From NCBI GenBank assembly GCA_035578175.1, contig JAQMRL010000006.1:34155893-34219892 (forward strand): a DNA stretch of 64,000 nt, read 5' to 3'. The stretch comes from Catonia carolina. Its lineage: Eukaryota; Arthropoda; Insecta; Hemiptera; Achilidae. This document shows, piece by piece, positions 1 to 9,192 of this stretch (its first letter is position 1; every line of letters begins with the position of its first letter). Both the position numbers and the translations under genes were made by a program. The notes beneath the pieces were generated by a model that saw only the letters and a program-made list of their open reading frames with translations, had not been told where the DNA came from and made no database searches.

Positions 1-11
1 AAACTAATAAA

Positions 12-180
12 TAGGCCGCTTCCGTTGCGTAGTGGTTTAGCGCGCTAACCTACAAAGCGGAGGTCCCGAGTTCGACTACCGGCTAGGGTCTGAAAATTGT
101 CTCAGGTCAAAATCAACTGTTCTCGATACATAACCCACTGTAGTCGCGAATTACCAAGCAGGTGATGCGACTTTATAAAA
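12..180 (+). repeat. tRNA-derived SINE
   Basis: A tRNA-like head carries an A-box-like stretch (TAGTGGTTTAGC, near 32) and a B-box-like stretch (GAGTTCGACTAC, near 69) at the spacing of an internal RNA polymerase III promoter. It is followed by a non-tRNA body and the tail GATGCGACTTTATAAAAAA. A related tail (GTTGATGCGACGTTAAATAA) recurs near 40829, so this is a dispersed retroposon and not a tRNA gene; the acceptor and T stems also pair poorly. The left edge lies close to the window start and may be incomplete. Confidence 0.6.
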
Positions 181-1071
181 AAACTAAAAATTTTAATAAA
201 TAAATTGATATTTTAATAGAAAATTTAACGCTGCATAACTATCCATCCATAAGAGGTTACTGGCGCAAAAATTAATCTCGATTTTAAATTAATAGTTTCA
301 TCTTACATTACGGAAGTAATAAACAACCTGAAATACAGTAAAGTAAAATTGAATTTACTTTTTAAATTGCTGCCTTTATATAGAAGTAACATTTCAAGAT
401 GATTGTTTAGTAATCATTGTATATACTGTTACAAACTCTATTATCCGGTATCGTTAACACTATATAATGAGCTAGATAAAGAGAGGTGAATCAAGAATGA
501 GAAGATGAGATTGAGAGAGAAGAATAAAAAACAAAGAAAGAAGAAAGACGCGAGGGAGGACAAAAGGTGTACAATGATTTTCTTTTGTTAGACCATTACC
601 TGTCGGAAGATTAAGTGTATTGAGTAGTTTTTATCAAAATGCGCATCGCTAACTCGCCCAGTTAACATCCGCGCATCTTGATCAAATGGGTGGTCCCCTT
701 TAAAGTTAATACTATAAAGCTAATTGATACCTGTGAACAATACGCTGAAATATGAGGCCTGGTTGCACATTTCAATATCTTTATTATTCGGTAAGGGCAG
801 ATAAGGTCAAGTGAAATTATATTGTATCGGTACGTAGGTCGTTGAATCTGTAATCTGCAGTTACCTCTTACCTTGTTAAATATTTAAACGTTATGTTTAT
901 TGTTCATTTTGTTTATGTTCTTAAAGATAATAGTATTCAAGTTCTATTCTGCTTTAAACAAATTAATTTTGTACGTTCTTTACTTTGTTATACCTTGGTG
1001 TAAACTGTATCAATATAGTAACTTAATGCAACTTTTTATTTACTTTGTTATTAAGTTTACTAAGTAACATT
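181..1071. other. AT-rich stretch, nothing recognised
   Basis: No open frame, RNA gene or repeat relationship was recognised. It includes a purine-rich patch near 480-560. Confidence 0.5.
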
Positions 1072-1755
1072 TTAACACATTCAATGCTGAGCAATTATGA
1101 GGTATCTCTCCCGTTTGGCTGATTACTCGTGCAGCTAGTTTTCCGCTTGCTTTTTGTAGGGCCTACAACTTATATTACTAACGTTTTTATAGATTTATTT
1201 AATTTGCGACTTATACATGGATTTATGTTTGCTAATAACATAAAAGTAAACAATTCAATGTTCTTTTTAGGTTTATTTTCGCCTTTTACAATAAAAAATG
1301 TATTTCTTGTTTGAATTTTTCCATTTACCGTTACGATTTACGCGTAATTTCTTATATAATTTTAAACTACAAATTATATACTATTAAAGTAAATCTAAAA
1401 GGGTAAGATAATTTGAATCAATACCTGCAAAGATACAATGGTACTAAATACAAGGTACTAAACCACGGCTTCGACTGTACCCTGAAAACCCGTTAAAATA
1501 CTGAACGAGTATAGTACTAGCCTATACGAGGGTAGAAGATCGTGTAACGAAAATTCAAAAACGAACTGCACGGTTACAAAGAAAAAAAACCTTTCTGAGA
1601 GCTCCATAATAGCAACAAACTGATATCCGACAGGCGGTGTCCCTCCGGAATTACTTAAAATGATAACAAAATGGAACCCGCTAGGTGAGACGGCAGCCTG
1701 ACGGTAACACCTACCCATGACCCGCTAGGCGATTCTCTAGCACTGAATGTGTTAA
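1072..1755. mobile_element. piggyBac-like MITE, copy 1
   Basis: A 676-bp non-coding element lies between TTAA at 1072-1075 and TTAA at 1752-1755. It starts CACATTCAATGC and ends GCACTGAATGTG, an 11-of-12 terminal inverted repeat. TTAA duplication plus this kind of terminus is the hallmark of piggyBac-type elements (established knowledge). No transposase frame is visible, so it would be non-autonomous. A second copy at 42020-43623 aligns along its whole length and contains a mariner insertion that is absent here, so this copy is the empty-site reference. Confidence 0.75.
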
Positions 1756-1802
1756 TAATATTACACTAAAACTTATCGTAAAGTTTCGAACTAAAAACAG
1801 AA

Positions 1803-2300
1803 CTGCGACTATCAACTCTGGACTGGACTATCGCCTTTGCTCTTCAACTGCGTACTAAAATTTATCATGCGAGAGTGGTACAAACTGAATCCTAAGAACA
1901 TCAGAATAGGATGGGAAAAAGATAACATCAGATTAAACTGTGTAGGATTCGCGGACGACCTGGCCTTACTGGCAGAGAGTGTTAAGGAAGCTAGACACCA
2001 GATAGAAACCATAGAAAAATTAGCAAGAAAAGTTTGATTAAAATTCTATTATGAAAAAATAAAATGATGGCTAAAGAGACACTCTGCATAAAGTCGTTAT
2101 ACATAAACGGAAACCAACTAGTTGAATCGTTTAAGTATCTAGGCGAACAAAATCAAATGGAAGAACAAACCCAAGCAGGAAGAAACCTGTTGTTTCAGAG
2201 GACGTTCGGCAAGCAAGATCAGCCCGAATGAAGGCATACTGGCAAAACATCAAGCTAAAGAATATGAAAAGGAATAAGCTTTCTAAATTTGATTAAAGTG
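1803..2300 (+). pseudogene. LINE reverse transcriptase fragment
   Basis: Translation on the plus strand gives a reverse transcriptase palm fragment with the catalytic box FADDLALL, followed by the usual downstream region ending in a YLG-like motif (KYLGEQ). A stop follows LARKV near 2036 and further breaks follow, so it is dead. It covers only a small part of an RT domain. Assignment to family Z is a guess. Directly downstream, from 2330, sequence of LINE family Y begins, so two unrelated LINE pieces abut. Confidence 0.6.
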
Positions 2301-2329
2301 ATCCATTGTGGTCATAAAAGACAAAAACA

Positions 2330-2933
2330 AAAATTACCATGATAAACAAGCAATGGGGCGATACACAGGAAATAAAATGCCGTATAAGGAAGGCAAGAAC
2401 AGTATTTAATAAAAAAGGTCTTATTTTTAAGAGCCGTAACCTTACTCTGACAATAAAATCAGGTGTCTAAGATGCCTTGTTTTTTCATGTACAGTGTAGA
2501 GTCCTGAATTTTGGATAAAGCCATCACAAGGATATTAGAGATATTTGACATGTGGGTGTTCAGACAAATGTTGAGGAGCCCCAGGAATACTCGGATGCTA
2601 AATAAAGAGGTTCTCAGGAGAATGAAGACGTGTAAGTCAAAGCTCCAATTTTGGACATATAATGCGGATTGAATCATGATATTCAATAATAAAAGCCATT
2701 CTTCAGGGAAAAATGCATGGAGACGAGGGGACCTGGCAGAAGAATGGTATCGTGGCTTCGAAATCTGAGAACTTGGTTAGGAAAAAGGTCAAAACTGCTA
2801 TTTGGCAGTGCAACGAACAAAAAGAGAATTGATGTGATGGTCGCCAACATTCGGAATGGATAGACCCTTGGAGAACATGATACTGTAAGTTATAAAAAAA
2901 GAGTAGCAATTGTTTCCGCAATGGTTACAAAGT
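2330..2933 (+). pseudogene. LINE Y 3' end, tandem unit 1
   Basis: A degenerate copy of the C-terminal part of the LINE Y polyprotein. Recognisable pieces match the exemplar at 49028-50440 in order: the region after the YLG box, the LLYGVESW-like box, the FELWLYRR-like box and the final VKIAMMVAHIR-like stretch. Stops and frameshifts interrupt it. It is the first of three adjacent copies; the repeated part begins at about 2395 with the stretch coding ARxVFNK. Confidence 0.6.
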
Positions 2934-3480
2934 AAGAGCGGTATTTAATAAACTAGGCCTTATTTTTAAGAGCCACAATCTTATTCTTGCAACAAAATGA
3001 TGCTACGTCTTCTCTTTCCTTTTATACGGTTTAGAATTCTGGATTTTGGATAATCACAAGGAAACTAGAGGCATTTGACTTGTGGCTGTACAGACACTTG
3101 TTGGGATCGCACAGACTATTCGGATGCCAAATACAGAGGTTCTCAGGAGAATGTACGAGGAAGTAAATTTCACCATCAAGTGTAGGAAGCTCCAACATTT
3201 TGGACATATCATGCAAAATAAATCATGATATTCCATACTACAAGCCATTCTGCATGGCGAAATACATAGAGACGAGGACCTTACAGAAGAATGGTATCGT
3301 GGCTTCAAAAACTAAGAACTTGGTCAGGAAAAAGATCAAAAGAGCTATTTCGCAGTGCAACGAACAAAGTGAGAATTACTGTGATGTTCGCCAACACTCG
3401 GAATGGAAAGACACTTGAAGAAGTAAATACTATAAATTATAAAAAAAGAATAGTGATTGCGTCCGCAATTGTTGCAAGGT
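2934..3480 (+). pseudogene. LINE Y 3' end, tandem unit 2
   Basis: Second copy of the same unit, starting at AAGAGCGGTATTTAATA and repeating the order of unit 1. It runs through the LINE stop region and about 70 bp of AT-rich sequence beyond it before the next unit starts. Period to unit 3 is about 547 bp and from unit 1 about 540 bp. All frames are broken. Confidence 0.65.
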
Positions 3481-4045
3481 AAGAGCGGTATTTAATAAAC
3501 TAAGTCCTATTTCAAGAGCCACAATCTTACTCTTGCAACAAAATTATGTAAGATGTTATGTCTTCTCTTCGCTTCTTTATGGTGTAGAGTCCTGAATTTT
3601 GGATAAAGCAATCACAAGGGAACTGAAGGCATTTAACTTGTGGCTGTACAGACGATTCTTGAGGATCACACGGTCTATTTCGTATACCAAATACACAGGT
3701 TCTCAGAAGAATGAAGCATGGAAGTCGTTTGCAACATCAAGTGCAGGAAGTTCCAATATTTTGCATAATCATGCGAAATGAATAATGATATTCAATACAA
3801 CAAGCTATACTACAAGCGGCAGGGGAAAATATAGGAAACGAAGACCTGACAGAATAAGGGTATCGTGGCTTTAAAATATGAGGACTTAGTTTGTGGTAAA
3901 AGCTCAGAAAAGCTATTTCACAGCGCAAAGTATAAAGTGAAAATGGCTTTAATGTTAGCCAACGTTTGAAAAGAATAAACACCTGAAGAATAAGATACTA
4001 TAAATTATAAATTTTAGCAATTGCGCCTGAGCTGATTGCAAAATT
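3481..4045 (+). pseudogene. LINE Y 3' end, tandem unit 3
   Basis: Third copy, again beginning at AAGAGCGGTATTTAATA. It keeps the segment coding VxNFGxxNHKGTEGI-like residues and the FNLWLYRRFLR box (near 3632-3664), then decays. Its indels differ from those of units 1 and 2, so the triplication is old. Confidence 0.6.
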
Positions 4046-4508
4046 AGGTTTACAATATTTAATTATTTTTCTCCTTCAGGAGACCTTTGTCTTCTGACAT
4101 ACTTGTCAACAATCCAATCCACTTGTGTTTTATCAATTGCACGTCGAAACTGGATAACTAAAAATTTAACACCTTACAATTCCCGAAAATTTTTCAACTA
4201 TAACGTATTAGTGGATAGGAACAACGCCTATCCTCTAAATCTTTACATTTATATTAATCATAAGAGTTCATTATTTCTGAAGAAAAATGAACTTTAATTT
4301 TTGAAAATAAACATATACTTCAGTACCTACCTGATAGAAAAATTATTTTCGAACTATTTAACATTATAACAAGCGGATACAAATGCACTGTGGTTCTGTC
4401 AAAATTTAAAATGATTTATCAAATAATTTTAAAAGATCTTCCACAATACAATTTTTTTAAAAAATCAGATAATTTCGATTATTGTAAAGAAATTTTATAA
4501 TGTTAATT
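4046..4508. other. AT-rich spacer
   Basis: No feature recognised between the LINE Y triplication and the SINE target site. Confidence 0.5.
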
Positions 4509-4520
4509 AATTTATTATTT

Positions 4521-4913
4521 GTTGTTGTTTGTTGTTCAGGTCATCAGCCGACAGGTTGGTTTCAACCTCTAGAGGCTTTACTAAGTAAAACGGGGAGTGA
4601 GATGGTTTACAATTGCCTTCCTCACTGAGTGGGAAAGTGTGCTTATCAGCATGCCAGGTCCTTCAAAAAGCATCTACTTCCACACTGCAAATGACATCTT
4701 CACTTGATGCACCACAAGATCTGGCTGAATGATGAAATTCATTACCCTCAGAGGAGAAGACTGTGATTATTGTCTTTTACACCTCTACCTCTTCTGTTCT
4801 TAAATGCTTGTCATATATTTGACTGACCATGTGATAACAGAACTATTTTTTTGTAGCCCTGAAACTAGCAGATCGAGTGCGAATAATTTAACACTCCCCT
4901 GCCTGTTATGGGA
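4521..4913 (-). mobile_element. 393-bp SINE-like retroposon, copy a
   Basis: Full copy of the most abundant repeat in the window, in minus orientation. It is flanked by a perfect 12-bp direct repeat AATTTATTATTT at 4509-4520 and 4914-4925, as expected for target-primed reverse transcription. In element orientation it starts with a CCCATAACAGG-like sequence and ends with the hairpin CAGCC-TTTC-GGCTG (here CAGCC-GACA-GGTTG on the plus strand), GATGACCT and an (AAC)n tail. No tRNA-like head with clear A and B boxes was found, so the promoter class is unknown. It codes for nothing evident. Confidence 0.75.
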
Positions 4914-4925
4914 AATTTATTATTT

Positions 4926-5515
4926 ATTAACGTTGTCAATATGTAATAGTACTTTATTTTTAGTTTATAAATGTCCCCTAACTGGTTTTTAAACAAAAAA
5001 TAATGGAATAATGAACTTAATAAAGAGATAAATGAGAAATAAACTGAAGTCATATTCAAATGTTAATGATTGTGGTTCTATTGATAACAGTAATATAGAA
5101 ATTATTACAATACTTAACAGTTCGAGACAATGGAATATTATGCAACAGGAAATGGAAATACTGGTATTGTAATCAGCAAACACTTTAGTGTTAAATTATA
5201 AAACAACAAATCGTTAATACCATAATCCCAATGGATTTTAGTACAATAATATCAGAGACAAAATTATCGAATTTACTGTTTGAATAACAAATTTCATAAT
5301 GTAAGTTAATTGCGGTAATAGTTCGAGCGTGTAATGTATTGGTACATTATTGAGAATACAGTGCAAAACGAGTATCAAAATTTCAAGGTATCTTTTTATT
5401 TCAAGTATTTATTGCTAGTAACTGAAGTATATTAAGAAATTGACAGTATTGGAGAATGTATTTATTTTGGTTTTATCTCATCCGTTATTGTTATATTATA
5501 GTTTCAAGCATTCAT
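4926..5515. other. AT-rich stretch, nothing recognised
   Basis: Non-coding AT-rich sequence with no repeat relationship found by eye. Confidence 0.5.
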
Positions 5516-5700
5516 TCTCTCTTCTTCTTCTTCTCCTCCTCCTCCTCCTCCTCCTCCTCCCCTCTTCTTCTTCTTTCTCTTTTTCCTCTTTTCCTTCTTC
5601 CTCATTCTCCTCCTTCTCCTGTTTCTCTTACTTTTCTTCATTCTCCTCCACAACTCCGTTCCAATCTTCTCTCTTTCTATCTTCCTAACTTCTCTCTCGT
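5516..5700 (+). repeat. CTT/CTC pyrimidine tract
   Basis: Imperfect (CTT)n and (CTC)n microsatellite, almost purely pyrimidine on the plus strand. The open frames that cross it code for Ser/Leu/Phe runs and are a by-product of composition. Confidence 0.9.
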
Positions 5701-6814
5701 CCACTTCCTCATTCTACTTTCTCCTACAACCAATCACTCACTCTCTCAAAAAAACTTTTACCTTTCACGAAAAAATAAAATACTTCGAGAGATGAACCCA
5801 CATCAAAAAATAAAAAAAGTTCATAATATAAGTCCAGAAATCCTTTGTTAGCGTGTTACGGCTACCAAAAGATTTTTCCCGGATTTCAGATCATCCCATA
5901 AAATAAATTCGTGATGAAAATGTTTAGGGCATTAATTAAGAGTAACACATGGTGGTTTCTTATGTTTTTTGATCTGAGAAAACGAATAAAACAAATACCA
6001 AATTCATATTCAGTAATTTTTGAGAAACCTAATGTAGAACGGAACTAAATAAGGGTAAAATCCCTGTGTTTGATGTTTCCACATTGGTGTTTGTTCCACA
6101 TTGATGTTTCCACATTGATGATTCCACATTGTTTTTGATGTTTGTCGTACAATAACTTCGTTAAATGGCCAATAAACACATATAATGGTTTTAAAAAAAA
6201 TTGTAGAAAATTTAATTTTGAGAAGATTGATGTAAATATAGTCAACTACAAAACAAATATGGGTTACAAATTCTAAATTGTATTAATATCAAAATATCCG
6301 AAACTTGGCGGGGAAAGGCGTTAATTTTCACACAGAAAGAATAATTAAGTTCTAATGTCCAATAACATCTTATTTATTATTTTTATTTGTGTTATTTTTT
6401 ACTTATTTCGTAAAATTTGCATGTAATTAATATATTATAAAAATTAAAACTTACTGTATCTTAAGTATTAGTCATTTTTTGTTAATTCATGCAGTATTAT
6501 TTTAATCAGTTCCAATGGCCTTCCGGCTAGCCCAGCCAGTCACCTGGTAGTAAGTTGCTATCATTTGTTAAACAAAACTGGTTGGGAAAGCGACTTTGTA
6601 TGGTGGCCAGCTGACATCCATTCCTGAACAAATTCTGCTGGGGGTCCCTGGTCAAAAATTCTTGCCGAATCAAGTCAAAAAATAAACAGCGAAAAGCAGC
6701 ATTGAAATTAGGTTGTTATCAATAAAGTACAGTTCCTGAAAACAAATAAAAGCTAAAAAAAATAATCAGTTCCAAAAATACGAGTGTAATCATTTATTAC
6801 TAAATTAATATCAG
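5701..6814. other. AT-rich stretch with a short minisatellite
   Basis: Mostly AT-rich non-coding sequence. At 6067-6145 a unit close to TTTCCACATTGATG is repeated about four times with small changes. Nothing else was recognised. Confidence 0.5.
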
Positions 6815-7650
6815 ATCAATCAATAAAGGTGTACGACAAGGATGCTCATTGTCACCACTACTTTTTAACTTGTATATTAGAAGAAGCTATAAATGAAGTG
6901 AAGGAAAAATTTGACGCAGGAATAAAAATTTATGGAGAAACAATAAAAATGCTGAGATTTGCCGATGATACAATAGTATTAGCCGAGATAAAGGAAAAAC
7001 TAGAGGATATCTTAAATGGAATAGATATCATGAGAAAGGATTACTTCATGAAAATTAATAAGAACAAAACGAAAAAGTTGTGCAGCAGCAAGAGTGGTTT
7101 AGAAAAGATGGGAAATAAAAATAGGGAACGAAATTATACAGGACATTGGGAAATTCTGCTATCTAGGGATTAAAATAAAAAGATGTTAGAAGCACAAGTG
7201 ATATCAAAAGTAGAATTGCTCACGCTAGAAAACCCTTTGAAATGAAAAACAGCTTACTGACTACAAACATTGACTTACAGATTAGGAAAAATTTCTTAAA
7301 ACACTATGTTTGGAGTGCAGCATTATATGGGAGTGAAACGTGGGTGATAGGGGTTGTTGAAAGGAAAAGGATTGAAGCTTTTGAATTGTGGTGTTATGGT
7401 AAAATGTTAAGGGTTAGGTGGGTGTACAAAGTAAGTAATTTAGAAGTTTTAGGCGAGTAGATAGAAAAAGAAGTATATGGAAGCATCTTACCAGCAGAAG
7501 GGATAGGCTTGTGGGGCATATCTTAAGACATCGAGGTATTGGTCTTTTTTTGTAATGGAGAGTAATATTGAGGGAGTGAATTGTAGGTGGAGGCAAAGGT
7601 TAGAATGTATAAAGCTATTACAAAAGATGTAGGATGTTACAGGTATGTAG
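6815..7650 (+). pseudogene. LINE fragment related to family Y
   Basis: The first codons read GVRQGCSLSPLLFNLYI, the RT box upstream of the catalytic centre. A frameshift follows, then a 100-residue stretch with the active-site box RFADDTIVLA (near 6953). After another break, the post-RT region continues at 7242-7460 with ALYGSETWV and FELWCYGKMLR, the order seen in LINE Y. Frameshifts and stops near 6880, 7173 and 7457 make it a pseudogene. The 5' part, including any endonuclease, is absent. Confidence 0.7.
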
Positions 7651-9182
7651 AAACGACTTGCGCAAGTTTGAACAACTTGGAGAACTGCATCAAACTAGTC
7701 GAGAGACTAATGTCAAAAAAAATCAGATCCACGTTTAGATACGTTTCCAGGACAGAGGACTTTTAATTTCAAATACCTTGGAAATATGTAAATAATATAT
7801 TACTTTGATATTTTGGCTTACTTCAGTAGAAACGCAAAAAAAAGTTTAATTAAATTACTTCTTTTTTTAGAAAAAGAAATTTAAAAAGACACATTGACAA
7901 CAAAGGGACGTACGGACCCTTATTATCTTACTGAGTTTATCATTGTATGAGATATCCGAGAAGCATAACGACGGGTGGAATAGGGTTATAAATTAAGCCA
8001 GCAGATGAGAGAACACCCTTGTCTGACACACAGAGAAAGAATGATAGAAAGCTATGAGGAAAAGGGAGGAGTAGAATCTAATAAAATTGGACGTGACGCG
8101 CAGGGGTAGAAAAAACTTGGAAAATGAAGAGAATTCAGCAGGGATACGAACGGATACGTGAGAAGCATTCTCAGTCAGTATTACCGGGCATCTCTCGCTT
8201 AATTTGATAACTACAAACTTGTTTAAACTTATTCTCCCACTTCTTTTACTGTATTTTTCTTCTTTGTTGTAGGTACTTTTATGCTTCCGGTAGTACACAA
8301 CCCCAAAGCTCTTAACTCTTCGGTTACATCCATAAACCACAACATTTTCATGTGACAATACGTGATGTTTTCATCCCCCTTTATCACGTTTTTCTTGTAA
8401 TTCGAGATGAATTAATAATTTGTAATAAACAAAGAATTCAAACAAATAAATTTTTCAAGAATCATTATAACTCAAGACAAAAGATGATAAAATAAATTTT
8501 TTGACTGTCACTTTATCTTTTTAATTCATTAAGAAGTCAGAACACACACAATTTTTTTTACAAAAGTTCTTCCCAAAATTTATAACAGGTACATAACAAA
8601 TGTGTGAAATTCTCCAGTTGGATGATCAAGTGTTAACCTGTTATATTCACCGCCTTCTGGATCTGATTAGGCCCTACGTTTTTTTTTAAAGTTACTGTTT
8701 TAACGAACAGAATGTAAACTAAGGCTTTTCACACTGTTAAATTCCTCACTGTTTTTCTTAGTTATCTCAAATTTTATTTGAATAAATTATTGAAAAATGG
8801 TTTATAAAATTTTTTATTAAGAACAAGCTCATTGATATTGCTTGGTCTGTAATTTTAAATTTCTTATAATTTATCAAATTATAAGTAACTTTAATTTGAT
8901 ATAAAGTGTTTTATAAGACGGAAATAAGCCACAAAATCTGTGCACTTAACAAAAAGTATGGTTAGGTTTTACTTAAAAATTACATTATTGTGGAAATAAA
9001 AAGGTTTTTTCCTTTCCTTACAGCCTACTTCATAGTTTTGAATTTTTTTAGTAAATATAAACACTGAGGGAGAACATTCTAGTAAACTAAATTTTCTTTT
9101 TTATAGGTTATGTTGGGCGTGGCTTACAAAGGTGTCAGAGCAATTAAATCGGCTCCTCTGGAGTTAATTCTAATAAACCTTA
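7651..9182. other. AT-rich stretch with a weak tRNA-like patch
   Basis: Mostly non-coding. On the minus strand at about 8095-8215 there is a weak tRNA-like arrangement (AAGCGAGAGATGCCC, then CGTTCGTATCC about 45 bp later) that could be a degenerate tRNA-SINE head, but the boxes are poor. A 121-residue minus-strand frame overlapping it has no recognisable domain and I do not call it a gene. Confidence 0.35.
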
Positions 9183-9192
9183 GTACAATAAT

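Noticed and set aside
12..85. A tRNA gene
   Set aside because: A and B boxes are present, but the acceptor and T stems pair poorly and a SINE body and tail follow; the same tail recurs elsewhere without the head.
1470..1500. A histone-type stem-loop near ACCCTGAAAACCCGTT in the MITE
   Set aside because: The flanking bases do not form the six-pair stem, and MITE copy 2 does not preserve it.
5440..5851. Open frames of 82 and 131 codons on the plus strand
   Set aside because: They run through the CTT/CTC tract; Ser/Leu/Phe runs follow from the microsatellite and no domain is present.
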